This document shows, one piece after another, positions 24,101 through 36,813 of a stretch of DNA of 64,000 bases (positions are counted from its first letter, which is position 1; every line of letters starts with the position of its first letter). Made by a program: the position numbers and the translations under genes. The notes under the pieces were generated by a model. That model searched no databases. It was not told the origin of the DNA and was given only the letters and a program-made list of their open reading frames with translations. This stretch comes from Capsaspora owczarzaki ATCC 30864 (lineage: Eukaryota > Opisthokonta > Filasterea): assembly GCF_000151315.2 (NCBI RefSeq), contig NW_011887292.1, forward strand, positions 1,245,735 to 1,309,734, given 5' to 3'.

Positions 24101-26028
24101 GTGGTCAAAGTCCTTCTTGTCGTCCATGCCGGGAATGTCAATGCAGCCGCTCTTGTTGAGGTAGTTGTACTTGCTCGGATCCTCCACATGGTACTTTTCG
24201 CGAATCTCCTTGTTGGCCTTGGCGCCCGCGCACAACTGGTAAAACACGTGGTAGTTGCGCTCGTCGGTCGCCTGGTTGATGACGCGCGACTGCTCCAGCA
24301 GGTAGTCCTGAATGATGCAGCCCGTGATGTTGATTTCGCGATCAAAGCAGACTTGCGTAAACTTGCCAAAGCGCGACGAGTTGTTGTTGCGCACGGTCTT
24401 TGCGTTACCTGCCAAACAAAACAAACAAACAAACAAAGAAATGGTGCAATCATCCCACAAAGAGCCCCCCCCCCAAAGAGAGTGAGAAGACAAGCAAATG
24501 AAATTGTGTGGAAATCGAGTTGTTGTTGTTGTTGTTGTGCTTTCCCCAAGCGATTTTTTTTTGTAGTGTTACCAAATGCTTCGAGGATGGTGTTGGCCTC
24601 CATGATCTGCTGCTCAATCCACTTGGGGTTGGAAGTGACGGCGGTCAGGTACTGAAGGATCAGCTTTGTGTTTTCGGTCTGTCATCATCATCATCAAACG
24701 AAATTTTTGTGAGTGTGATTGAAAATAAAATATACCAATTAACAAAAAAAAAATCATAAAATCAAATCAAAATCAAAAATAAAATAAGATGGGAATGTGC
24801 AAAGCGTGGATTTCCGCATCCGAAAAGAGAGAGAGAGAGGGAGAGGGAGAGGGAGAGCGGCACAGAATGCAACGAAACGAAACCAGAAGGATAGGGAAGG
24901 GACGACAGAGCGCACCGGAAACGAGGAGGGAGCGACGCAAAAAAACCCACAAACGAAAAAAAAAAAAAAAAAAAAGAAAAAAAAACCAAAAAAAAACCAT
25001 CACTGTGCGGTTTGTTGATTTTTGGTAAGTTTGGGAGTCACACGCCCCTCTTCCATTTGACGATGGGGCTGCTTGCACGCACTGCAAAGCAGGTGCGCAT
25101 GCGAGTGCAAGAGCAGTGGTTCGTGCAGTGGAAGGCGAGGCGGGCGAAGAGCGTCGCTGAGTGGAGCGTTTGTGAGAATGGCTTCCCAACCCGTCGCCTT
25201 TGTCGAGATCTCCAATCGAAAAACGGTGGGGAACCAAAGGGGAAACAGCCACCACCATCGACGTGCCCACTGCCACCATCCAACGAAGCGAGACAACACA
25301 CACAGCCGCAAAGGGGCCCCCCACATGGAATGAAGGAATGGGGGACGAGGGAGGCGCGGTGGAAGAGCGGTCATTCAGGCTGTCAAAAAAAAAAAATTCG
25401 ACCAAAATAAAAAAAAAAATCGACAAAAAAAATAAAAAAAATAATCGCATTTCTGCGACTCGCCATCTTGTGGTTGCCAGTCTGCGGGCGAGCGTGCGAC
25501 GGAGGAAAGCAGGCAGCTAACACGACTTGCACTCTCACTCAAAGCACCAGTGAAGAGAGAGACCCGACTCGAATGAATAAAAAAACCCCAACTCTTCCGC
25601 TTTTTTTTTTTTTTTGTGTGTTTGTGTTGTTATTGTTGCTGCTGTTGTTGTTGTCGTCGTCATGTTGTTACCTTGCCGGCGCCAGACTCGCCAGAGATGA
25701 TGACGGACTGGTTCTGGTTTGAGTTGCGAATGTTGTCGTAGGTGGCTTCTGCGGTGGCGTAGATGTGGGGCGGGAGGGCGCCCATGCGCTGCGAAGTGTA
25801 CTCGCGAACGCGGTCTTGCTCGTAAATCCCAGGAATGCTCTTGAACGGATTCACGGCGACCAGGATGGTGCCCGTGTACGTGTAGATCTGGTCCCGCTTG
25901 AACCGCACATCCAGGTTCACCTTGATGCCTTCTTCGTCAATGTCGTCGACCATGGTCATGTCTTCGACACCGTCCTCGACTTTGAACTTTTTGATGCCAG
26001 ACTTCAAAAAGTCATTGTCGTCTGCCAT
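17536..26028 (-). CDS. Unconventional myosin with two MyTH4-FERM units
   Basis: Exons (minus) 26028-25672, 24678-24573, 24408-18636, 18525-18351, 18256-18173, 18042-17923 and 17808-17536 give 2295 residues. The motor (1 to about 710) has GESGAGKT split by intron 1, switch [11 protein letters not shown] and switch [11 protein letters not shown]. Three IQ motifs (about 711-785) include [13 protein letters not shown] and [15 protein letters not shown] Lys/Glu-rich helix and a long Asp/Glu/Ser run (about 820-880) follow, then MyTH4 (about 980-1130), FERM (about 1145-1630), linker, a second MyTH4 (about 1745-1915) and FERM (about 1920-2205), and an Ala/Pro/Glu tail. No SH3 domain is seen. The plan fits the MyTH4-FERM filopodial myosins (VII, XV, XXII group); class XXII is plausible by layout only. 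Such motors move cargo to filopodium tips. Confidence 0.95.
24679..25671 (-). other. Myosin intron 1, low complexity
   Basis: This 993-base intron separates the P-loop lysine codon from the next threonine codon. It carries A-rich blocks near 24957-25000 and 25384-25440, a (GA)-rich tract near 24826-24860 and a T run near 25600. No embedded gene is supported. Confidence 0.7.
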
Positions 26029-26521
26029 CGCTTCGTTCAGATTTGAATTGATTTGAAAAGGAATGAGCTGCGATGTGGCGAGGCTGCACTTGTGGAAAAT
26101 AGGGAGATACATGTACATTGTCGGGATTTCACACACGAGCTGAGGATGGATGGATGAGTAGGGATGGCCGAAACGAACAGCTCGAATGTCAAAAGTCGAA
26201 AAATCCAACAAAATCCCAAAAAATTCAAAATTGAACAAAATCCAAAAAATCATTCGCCCAAATCTCCATTTTTGTTGGAAAGAAAAAAAAGGGCATGTAC
26301 GATTCGCTTCCAATCGCATGTCCTCATGACTCAAGCGACAAAATCACACGCACAAACACACACCAATTTCAGAGGTGGCGTGTTTTTTTGTGTCGAGTGT
26401 CGTGAATGATTTTTTCAGTCCACTTTGTCGCTGTTTCGTTTCATTTTTATATTCTTTCATCTTTTTTCGTGTTGAGGTTTTTTTTTTTTGATCGTTCGTT
26501 CGTTGTGGAGTCGCAAAGATC
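26029..26521. promoter_or_regulatory. Divergent promoter spacer, myosin / FLCN
   Basis: A 493-base spacer between opposite start codons. A run of twelve T (26478-26489) lies 33 bases before the FLCN ATG on its coding strand. An A-rich tract near 26281-26290 gives T on the myosin strand. No other signal was found. Confidence 0.5.
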
Positions 26522-29500
26522 ATGAACGGCATCATCGTCCTATGCCACTTTTGCGAGCTCCACGGCCCCAGCGTGCTGTTCTGCACTCAGGTAATCCGAA
26601 ACCCCCCTTCAGAAATAACTCGATTCACAATCGCCGCTTTTTGACACAATGGTCTCCACAACAGCCACAAACCTGGCACACACACACTCTCGCGCGCGCA
26701 CTTTCCCCACGATTGCATCGTACATGGGATGCCCTGGTGTTTGTGTGTGCATCAAAGTGTGTGCATCGAAGTGTGTGACTTTGATCGTCAGCAAATTTTC
26801 GCGCCGCCTCACATGCTCTCTCACCCTCCCTGCCCCCCTCCTGACTTTCTCGATGACCGAAAGCAAGAGGACTTGGAAAGACGATCCATCATGTGCTCAC
26901 CCTCCTTTTGATCTCGCGCGCGCGTGTGTGTGCCTATGTGCCTGCGTGTGGCCGTCCGTTTGTTCAGGCCTTCCATAGCAATCACGATCCGCTCGAGGCA
27001 TTCACCACCACGAGCGGCGCTGGAGGAGCAGCAGTGTCGCAGAGCCACGCTGGTGGTGCAAATGGCACAGGACTGAACAATGGCAAGGATCTGGACACGG
27101 CGAGCTACTACGATAGCGAGTTTGGCGGCCGCGGTGGCTATCTCCCGCCACTGAGCGAGTCGTCGCGGGACATGAGCCGCACTGCGTCCCACTCGACCAC
27201 CACAACAACCTCCAACGCATCGTCATTGGACGTGCCATCATCGATTTCTTCTTCTTCTTCTTCTGCCGTTGCCGCGGCAGCAACCGCCGCTGCTGGTGGC
27301 ATGCACACGCCCAGCCCCAATCGACGACGTATCGGCCATCTCGCTGCTGCCAGCCCTGGCTCGCCAGCAGCCAGCAACTCGACCTGCTCGTCCTGCCGCT
27401 CTCTTCCGGACGACATGCCCGGGTTTATCACAAACGATCACACCACTCGGATTAGCTACATTTCCAGTCAGTACCCGGATCATCCTTCGCTCTACAGTCA
27501 TGTGCGTCAAGCCTGTGTTCGCAGGCAAGTGCATCCTCGTCTATTACTGTGTGCTTTCCTGCCAACGGGCGTTTGCTTTCTCAGCAGAATCCAAGGACAA
27601 CAGGAGCACTTGGCATGGGGGGCCCTCGAGCATTTGACGTTTTTTCTCTTCTCCCTGGCTCACAATCTGTGTTTTTGCCTTGTTTTTGCTCTGCTTTGAT
27701 TCTACGCCAGTCTAAGTTGCGAGGTTTGCCCTGGCCGGGAAGGCGCTGTTATCTTTGGAGACGACAAGTCTGGCTATGTGTTTAGTTATACCTTTTTTGT
27801 GCGAGATGCACAGGCGCGCGGCTTTCAACGGTGGTACAGCATCATTTCGTTGATGACCGATCGCATTTATCTTGTTAATTCGTGGCACTTTCTCGTGTCC
27901 TCTTCACGAGAGCTAATCTCAGACCTCCAAAAGCGTGCCAATCATCGGTAAGATGTTTCGCATTTTGGAGCGTGTGACAATTTTGCGAGTGCCCAGTCGG
28001 CGAATTGCTGACCTGTTTTGATATTTTGATACGGTGGGCTTGTTTGGTGCGCAGATTCGAGGCGGATCAGGCCAAGAAAACCGCCGAAGCTCGCTTTGCC
28101 AGCCCCGGAGTTGGCTCTGGATTTGGGTGAGCGCGCGTTCTCGCCCAGAATGCGTGATCAGGAGGTTTCCCCAGCCAGCTCATTTTTCCTTTTTTTTGCA
28201 TGCCATCATCAGTATGACTCCAGACCAGTTTCGAAGACGACGTGGTGGCCACCAGGCTCTTCGCTCCTTGCAAGACTTGAGCGGCGACGAGAGGCTCTTT
28301 TCAACCGTTCACACCGCGTTTGCGTGGACATTGAAGGCCTGTGGCGAACGAATGTTTGAACGTCAAATAGAAGGGCCGCCATTGGTAACTGCCGCCTGCC
28401 ACTTGTGGTTGTTCCACAAACGAACGCGCATCCTCAGCACTTTGTTGAACAAACCATTTCTGTATTGGTCCCTCATTCGATTGTCTCACGACACTCGCAG
28501 ATTGCTTCAGGTCATCCGGCGGACCTTACCAACCAATATGAGATGATTGACCGTGCGGGCACATTACGCTTTGCGACACTTTCCGAGCTCATCCAAGTGA
28601 TAGGTACAGACCAAATCAGCATGCCGTGATTCTCAGAATTGATGCCGAGCTGCTCACCCTCTCTCTCTCTCGTCCTCCATCCACAGGCATCGAGGTCTTT
28701 ACTCTGTTGTTATTTAATGTGGTAATTGGCAACCAACTTGTCGTTCGTGGACCCGACCCGACAATGGTGGCATCGTGTTTGCGACTCGTACAGGTATGTG
28801 TCGGTTATGCTTTTCGTCCAAAAGAGTTTCTGATGCACAACGCAACCTTCTTCGTTCCTTGGAACTTATTCGTCGGTTGCATGACAGGACTTGATTCCTA
28901 TCGGGTGTTGCAATGTCGACTATCGCTCCACGGTCTACAAGGACAGCTGGCAGTGCAATCTCCTCGGCCTGACTGCGACTGCTGAAGTACCGCCTCATGT
29001 GGACACACACTCGTATGTTCTACTGGACATGACGTGTGAAGAGCGACCTCCCGTCACCACTGAAGTGGCTGACGGACATCAACATGCAAACGGAGCCACA
29101 CGTCCTGTGACTGCGAGTTTTAGCGACCAAAGCAATGGCAGTCACAGCGTCGACATGGCGACCGCCGAATTTCAGCTGCTTTCTCACGGGAGATCCTCCC
29201 CTCCAAACTTTTTGAGCGATAGTCAAGCCAGTATGCGCGGAATGCATAGTGTCGCCGACAGTCTCGCCACGTCGCAAATGCACGAACCAAATGGCGCAAA
29301 CCCGCCCGGCTCGACGGAGGAGACGCTCCTGCGAGCTGCCCGTGCTAAAATTTCGTCCGTCCCATCGGTGCACGTGAGCGACATGTCCAGCAACAGCACC
29401 CACCCCACCAGTCAAGGCTCTGCGTATTTGCCACCACCACCAGCCATCCCTTCCTCCGCTTCGGCAGAGACCGCCGAGCACGCACGTCGTCTCTCGACCG

Positions 29501-30013
29501 ATTCTTTCTCCATTTTGCGCTTTGCGGCGTATGCCTTTTCCGTGACGGCATCCAATCAGTCCGAGGCCGAGACGGGCAACTCGTTCACCAAAAAAGTACT
29601 GGCCATCCTCCTTGGCACAATGTACACTGACGCTGTCAAGCACGAGTTTGTGGTGACTCTCAAGGAAGAGTGGATGCAGTGAGTGCTACTTTTGCGAAGT
29701 GTTTTGTTCGCCAAAGCGGTTTCCGTCCCGCCCATTTGCCTGTCGTTTTTGAATGTTGCATGTTTCGCGCCTCACTGCTTGATACTGACCAATCCCATTC
29801 CGTTGCTCGTACCTTTCGTCCACAACCAACAGCAAAGCCAAACTCTTCTTCAAGTTCTCGAAAGAAAACGCGCGCAAAGACGGCTACAATCAGCGGTTGA
29901 ACCGTCTACTCAAAGCCCTCGACATCAAGGATGATGATTTGCCAGTTCTGCGATTTTGGACTACCGGATTGAGCAAGAAGCATCGCACCAAGCTGCTCCT
30001 GGCCACGCAATAA
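26522..30013 (+). CDS. FLCN: Folliculin
   Basis: Exons join(26522..26590,26968..27524,27711..27947,28055..28126,28213..28384,28501..28603,28687..28793,28888..29678,29833..30013) give 762 residues; human FLCN has 579. The start [20 protein letters not shown] is almost the human N-terminus. Other matches are [26 protein letters not shown] joined to [51 protein letters not shown] and [12 protein letters not shown]. The N-terminal half is a longin domain and the C-terminal half a DENN domain. Insertions rich in Ser/Ala (exon 2) and Ser/Pro (exon 8) explain the extra length. FLCN with FNIP is the GAP for RagC/D in lysosomal nutrient signalling to mTORC1. Intron 2 uses a GC donor. An AATAAA lies at 30101-30106. 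Confidence 0.96.
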
Positions 30014-30248
30014 CGTTCTATTGATTGAAAGCATTTTTTAAAACCCAAAATATCATGGTCACCTTCCAATTCAGTTGTCCAAACCAATCAATGACAAAAC
30101 AATAAATCCAAAAAAGCAGAGCAAAGCATCAAATAGAAAAAACCCCAACACGAGCAAAAACAAACAGAAAACAGAAAACAAAAACAAACAAACAAACAAA
30201 CAAACAAACAAAAAACAAAAACACAAAATAAACAACAGCACCCTGCCT
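30014..30248. other. Convergent 3' spacer with (CAAA)n
   Basis: Stops of FLCN (+) and the oxygenase-like gene (-) face each other. AATAAA at 30101-30106 is a likely FLCN poly(A) signal. A (CAAA)n tract lies at about 30180-30212. Confidence 0.6.
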
Positions 30249-33200
30249 CTAGTTGCCCTTTCTCATTGAATCCTTTTGCTGCTGGTGGTGGTACTGCTGA
30301 GCGCAGTGGCAGAAGGGCTGAGCCGCTTCCTTGTTGCCCAACTGACCGACGTAGAGCTCGCACACGAGCGAGCAAACCCGTCCATCGACATTGCCGTAGG
30401 GTACGGCCATCAAGAGGTCGGTGTAAGCATCCACGGCTTCCTGCTGGTGTCCAGCAAGTAGCAGCGCATCTGCGTATTGCAGCAGCGCCACAGGATCGCG
30501 CGGGTTGCGATCATGCACCATCTTTGCGTGGTACGCGCTTCGGAACGCAAGCACAACGTCTGGCGTGCGGTCCGTCACCGTCGGCATGTCCGGGCTCAGA
30601 CCCGTATACTCCCGCAACGATTGCTGAATGTACTCATCGAGATAGTAGTCATCAGTCACAGGTGCGGTCTGATCGTGCTCGGAGCGGCGGGCGTCTCGTT
30701 CCTCAGCTTGCCAGTCGTAATAGTCGGCTAGCAAGCGGTGTGCCTCGACAAAGACGCCAGGGAGGATCCTGACGGCCGATTCCAAAAGCTGGACGACGAG
30801 CAAATCCTTTTCTGGCTCGGCCAGGGTCTGGGCAAGCGCAAGCGCTTCAGACAGTTGATGAAGCGCAACCAGCTCCCAGTCAATCTGTTCTGACGAGCTT
30901 TCAGAGAGCATCCGCGCGTGTCGAAGAAGGACGTCTGCGCGCTTGTACTGCTTCCGTAGCAACAAATCCTTTGCCAGAATGGTGAGATACCGGCAGTAGC
31001 GACGAGGTCCAGAGTTGTCCTCCGAGACAGGGTCGGCTTGGAAGACATTCGACACCAATGCAGGAATGAGTTCCTCGACAGTAGCTGCGGGCCACAGGGT
31101 GCGATTCAAGACAAGCTCCCGGTTGAGTGAGACCGGCAAACGTGGGAAGCTGCTCTCGTCTTCGGGGTCTTCCGGCGAGGCCAACGCGACAAGCTTCAAA
31201 TCCGACTGCAACAATCGCCTTTGAGCATCCACCTGTGCCAACGCCTGGACGACACTGGAGAGCTGCAACGTAGGCGGGGTGGGGCTTTCGGCCTGGGTCG
31301 CCGCATCGGGAGCGTTCGCGCCAGCCTGCTGCTCCATGCGCCGTTGCCATTCCTTGGAAGAGGCTGCTTGCAGTTTGGCGTTGCGGGCCTGAGCGGCTTG
31401 CTCGGCCAGATCGACGCCTTGCAGAAGTGCACTCAGATCAAAATCTGCACACGAACCGCTCCAAGGCGCGCCGTGGATGCACTCGACGCCCATGAACGCC
31501 ATGTTGAGCACGGTGAAGGGGACTGGCTCGACCGCCGCCTCGTGTGTCGGTGCTTGCTCAGCCTGTTCTCGCTCGTCTGCCATGCTGTCAAGGAACGACT
31601 CGCGCAGCTCACGCCGCAGCTGGATGCGTTCCGTTTCGGACAGATCGGAAAACCCAGGAGCGGCTTCCATGGACTCGATGAGTTGGAGCATTTGGTTTTC
31701 GTGGTCGCGCTGCTTTTTGACATGGCGATTGCTGTCACAGCTGCCTCCCTGAGGCGTCGTCGCAAATCGGCTGATGGGTGGCAATCGCCCATGCAGCAGC
31801 GCCCCGTCAATCACAACGAGGCGGTTTTCGAGACCAGGAACCACCCAGCCACTCACTGGACCAGTGGAACCGCTCTGCGCATCGAATGCTTGAGCCATCG
31901 TTTGGTTGACGATCAAGCTTGCACTCACCGAGTCCCGGCGGCCAAACAGCGCCAGCTGCGCGGTGAACAATGGGTGCGCCGTCTGTTCGCGGGAAAATTG
32001 CCATTCCTAGATCCCAATTGAAGATGAAAGCAACAAAAGGCGCGGCACATGATGCAGTTAGGCAGAAAAAAAACAAACAAAAAAAAAACAAGGAAAGAGG
32101 TATTGACAATTCGCAACAACAAACCCTTCCTTCCTTGCCGCGAATCACTTCCCCCTGTCCTCACGGACAACTTTTCATACCTGATCATAGTGCCAATGAA
32201 GCGGGGCAAAGGAGTGGTTGAAGGCGGCCGAGCTTGTTTGAGGTTGTCGCGACACCCACCACTCGACGCCGGCAATGCGTTGTGCGAGGCTCTTGGACGT
32301 TGCCGCTGCCGATGAAGAGGGATCGACTACATTGGCACCGGATACAAGTGTGTGAACAATGTAATGAATAGCTTGCTCGACTTGGTTGCGCGGCTGCTGC
32401 TCGAGAGGGGAAGGATACCAGAACGAAGGCACGTTGTCGCGCGTGGGCGGATTGACGGCCGTCCAGTACGAGCTTTCTTGGCGGAACAAGTAGGCCAAGT
32501 GCATCAGCAGATTCAAGGGGAGCACATTATCAAAGGCCTGTACAGGCTTGGCGAGCGTGTAGGGACTGGGTTGTGTCGCCACCGCGGACGTTGTGCTGGC
32601 GGAAGCAGACCCGTCGGACTCGGAACGTCGCAATGCAGACACTTTTGAAAAGACTCCGGGACTTTCGCGGAGCCCAGGATTGGTCAGCGTTGAGCGGTAG
32701 TCCTCGTGTGGATAGACTTGTAGCACAGAGAACGACAAGCCCAATGGAGTCTCAGGTTTGCCCGCGGCAACTCGGCGGGCGTTTTCAGCGCGAGCTTTGC
32801 GTGTTGCAGCGTCGCCCTTTTGTTGAAAGTATTGCCTCGGATCGAGGCGGTCGAGGTTGAAGTGCTTCTCTGTCACCGACAGCACGTCCGTCCACATGAG
32901 CCGGCTGGTGGTATTCAGAACGTCAAAGGAGAGGGGCAGCTGAGGATCCGAGACGAGTCCGTATTGTTCCAGGGCTTTGGAGGCATACCCCAGGCTCACG
33001 AGCGTCTCAATGTAGATTTGTCGGATTTCGCGCTCTTCGACATCGTCTTCGAAGCGGTAGTCGTGGCGGAGCTGCCCGTTGTGCTTGGATAGCCGTGGGC
33101 GACGTGGCGACTCGTTCGAATCGCCGGCCTGGCTTCCTTCCATGAGAACGGCCCTGTCCTGGGCAATCTTGACTTTGGCGTCAAGATGGAGCTGGCGATG

Positions 33201-34478
33201 GGTGGCCAACTCTTCCAGCGCGCACTCTGCATAGTTACGTGCAGCTGGAAACTGGGCAAGCTGCGCTCCAATCAGGCGCGTTAAAAGAACACACTCATCG
33301 GCACGCAAGGTGCGGGCCGGTAAGCTTGACGGAGCGTTGCTGTCATCCTCTAAAGCATCAGCTTCACCAGCCGCGACATAGGCATCCACAGCAAGGACAT
33401 GCAGTCCAGCCTTGCTTAGCGTATCGCCGAGATGCAGAAGAGACACCTTGTCACGGACGGTTGCTGGCAGCGCGCTGACATAGTGGCTCAGGTGTTCGGC
33501 ACCTTTGCCGGCAAATTGCTCAAAGGTCGCAGCGTCGTGCGCAAAGTATCCGGCAAGCAGCTCATGCAGCCACGGGAAGTGGCCATGTCCTATTTCACGC
33601 AGCGCAGCATCAAGCTCGAGCAACAGCAGGCGGCGCAAGTGTACGGGCGAGAATTGCAACAGTTCTTCCACATTCGTTGCAATGGTCAACAGCGCTTGAG
33701 CTGTGCTGTTGCCTTCAGGCGCAACATCCACCGCCGCGGCCGCAATCTGTTTTGCGCTCGATAGCTGTGCATCCGAAATGTGATGGTGTGCTGCTTCCAC
33801 TAATTCGTCAAACGAGGCGCTCCCATCGAGATTGACGGGTTTTGGAGGAAGACGCGGCTGCGGCGGACTGGCATTGCTCTTTGCGCGCGACTGCGCGCCA
33901 GTATTCTGCGCCGTCACTTTTGGCTTGTGCTGGCCAGGATGCTTGGTGATGGAATCTTCTGTCGCATCATGATCATCATCATTGTCGTCTTCAACCGAGA
34001 CATCCGAGGAGGTTGGGTTTTGCAGTCCATCGCGGTGAGGTTGCCGCGACCGAGCAAACGACGACGCTTTGTCTGTCGATGCCATTCTCTGTGCCCTGGC
34101 GTCATCCTGTACGCCACGACCGCGAAGGCGACCGTGCGCACCGAACGCAAACGTCGATCGCGAGTCTCGGTGCTGCTTGGACTCGGCCTCCCAGTCCAGC
34201 GTGAACGTGCCATCGTCGTTGTCGTCAGCCTTGTCCGTATTGGCATTCGCAGCACGGCCATCGTCATGGCGATGGAATGGCCTGCTCTTGGCTGCTGGTG
34301 TGTCATCCAGACTTGGCTTGAGCAGCGCATCTGACGTGTCGGCTCGCTCTGCGTTCGCCTGCATGGCTACGACGGCCGCACACACGGCAAGCGCGATCAG
34401 CAACCATGGTGCTGCTACTGCAGCCATCCTCCAACGGCCGGTGGCGCGTTGCACAAGCTGCTTCTTGCGGTCGCGCAT
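30249..34478 (-). CDS. Membrane-anchored protein with probable 2-oxoglutarate/Fe(II) oxygenase core and TPR-like helices
   Basis: Exons (minus) 34478-32181 and 32006-30249 give 1351 residues. A basic N-terminus followed by a hydrophobic segment (about 17-39, MAAVAAPWLLIALAVCAAVV) is a signal anchor. Residues 40-240 are acidic and disordered. Around 740-850 a jelly-roll-like block appears: WWVSR, then FAPLHWHYDQ (candidate iron ligands His763 and Asp765), HPLFTAQLALFG, and VVIDGALLHGRLPPISR (candidate distal His838 and 2-oxoglutarate Arg846). This HxD...H...R order is the 2OG-oxygenase signature. The only intron falls right after the HxD motif. Helical repeats (YCRYLTILAKDLLLRKQYKR, ALLQYADALLLAGHQQEAV) look like TPRs. 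I do not know a named orthologue; substrate and compartment (possibly secretory lumen) are inference. Confidence 0.75.
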
Positions 34479-35190
34479 ATTCGGCCTTCAGTCAGTCAGC
34501 AATTTGGTTTTGGTTTCAATGCAAGCGCACACCAACAAAAAAAAAAAAAAACGGACTGATGGCTGTTGCCTGCTTTCTTTCCATCCAATACAGCACATTT
34601 GAGCACAACGCGAGGTTGTTCATCTCCATGGAAAGCCAGAGTCTGAGTGACCGAGCTCTCGCACGCTGGATGTTGTTGCTTTGTCGTTGTGTTGCTGTAG
34701 TTTTGACGATATGTTTTTCTGTGTTATTTTGCGTGTCGTCCAGTCTTTGTTCAGTATCACTTTTAACTTTGTACCAGTGGTTCGCGGTGAGTGGGCGTTT
34801 GTTGCCATCCCATGATCAGCAGCACGTAGTCGTGTGGACCTCTGTGTCGCGGCGAATCACGCTGCCACTGCCATTATTGCTCTTCACGAAGAACGGGGCA
34901 TCACGAGCATGTCACGAAGGATGGCGGTTGGTTTTTGGGCGGTTGGGTTGAACGGGGAGGAACAAGGGGAAGCCGCAAAACCCAGCGTCACAGCAGATCT
35001 GGTGTTCCCTCCTCCCCTTCGTCTCGCGAGTCAGGAATGGAATCCCCACTTGAGGATACACCACCTGAGGCCCCTGTTCTTGCGTCTTGGTGTCTGCCAG
35101 GCCGAATCCCGCACGAGACTTGAGGAGAGGGGCTCAAAAATAGCGGTTTGTTGTTGGTTCTGGTTGTTTTTTGCGGGAGAGACGCTTAAC

Positions 35191-35239
<49 letters not shown>

Positions 35240-35542
35240 GAAGATGCAGACAGCCTGTTCTACCCTTCAAACAAAACCAATCGCGACAGAGGCAGCGATC
35301 GCGATCTCGCATATTGGTCGATTTGGGCTGCTTCTGAGCGAGATCGTCGTTTGGACTGTAAAAATGCAATGCAGACAAAGCGCGCATTGCGGCCGCTGTT
35401 GCCCCCTCCCTTCGTCTCGATTTTGTTGCTCGTCGTTATATCATTGAGACGCGAGATGCACTATCTTGATTGTCTTCTCGCTGATGTCAAATGGCACGAC
35501 GACGAGAACTGGTTTGTTTTTTTGGTGACGACACGAGCGCCA

Positions 35543-35588
<46 letters not shown>

Positions 35589-36813
35589 AAACCGCGATTG
35601 TTGGTTTTTTTTTTGGTTTTTTTTTCCATTTTTCTATTTCTTGCGCCGTTCAGCTGCCTCATCTCGAGACAGAACTTCCCCCCAAAGCATAATGCAAACC
35701 ACACACAATGGCGAAATGGACGAGTTTATGTTGTTGATGTTTTACTTCCCTGTTCATGTTCCACTGTGTGTTCAACTCCACTCTTTTTTTTTCTTTGCTT
35801 TTGTAATGGCGGTTTTTTTGTGTTATGGCTTTTTTTTTTTTTTTTGAACCTGACAACCAACACAAACGCATACAAACGCATACACGCATTTGTGAATGAC
35901 GGGGGAGGCGTGGTTGGATGGACTGCTGCTTGCTTCCCAGCACTAAACGCGTCTCTTGGGCGGTGCGCGCGCGCGTGTGTGTGGGTCTGGGACGTGCTGG
36001 TGTCCAGGGAGACGGGAAAACGCCGCTGTGGAGGTTTTTTTTTTTTTTTTTTTTTTGGGATTTGGATCTCCATCCAATTCAGATCGCTCCACCCGCCCAC
36101 TCAACCAGGCTTTTCCCCCAAAGCGGTCCTCGGCGTTTTGTCGCGTCATCTACGCCGTTCCTTGCTTTTGCTGTTGCCCCCACCTTGCATTTTCGAATTC
36201 GCCACGACGACTACTGGCTTGTTGTAGTCCATGCGGCTTACAGCGTCGGCTCTGAGACCAAATTCGCCAACCCAACTGTTGGACCTTCCTCTTGTCTGTT
36301 CTGTCGCGTCGTCCTTCTCTCCTTGCCTGGTCTTTCGTTTCTCCTACTATCCTACGCTGTGGTTGTGTGTGTGTGTGTGTGAGGTCCTATGGGTCGCCTT
36401 CCTCTTCTCCTCAACAACTAACCTACCATTTTCGGGGCCAATTGCCTTAAAGAACAAGTTCTTCCACCACGAACACGCGCGTGTCTCACTGCTTGTTGTT
36501 GACGCTATTGTCTTCCACAGGTCTGAATAGGAACGAGAAGCATCCCTCTCGTACTACAAGCATACACACACACTGAAGCAAGGAACACAAAGTGCCTCCA
36601 CGTTGCGTTGGGAAAAAGGGTTCCAATTTCCGACAAACAGTCTTTTTTTTTTTTTTTTTTTTTTTTCATTTTTGAATTATTTCCTTTTTTTTTTTTTGAC
36701 GCTCTTTTCTCGTCGACTTTGCGAGAAGTCCGTTGACAACAACAACAGCAACAACAACAACAACAACAACACACACACACCTCCCATCTGGTGGTCTCGA
36801 GCGCGGTGAGAAA
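34479..36813. other. Long divergent spacer, homopolymer rich
   Basis: A 2.3 kb spacer between divergent starts. It holds A15 at 34537-34551, (GA)n at about 35196-35233, A42 at 35544-35585, further T runs near 35830-35845 and 36037-36056, T24 at 36643-36666 and T13 at 36685-36697. No frame carries a domain. Target-site duplications that would mark a retrocopy around the A42 tract were not found. Confidence 0.5.
35544..35585. repeat. 42-base adenine tract
   Basis: Uninterrupted run of 42 A, the longest homopolymer in the window, with T-rich sequence right after it. Confidence 0.9.

Noticed and set aside
35544-35585. A42 tract as the tail of a retroposed copy or SINE
   Set aside because: No coding remnant or consensus body lies upstream and no target-site duplication was found. 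Similar pure A/T runs occur throughout the spacers.
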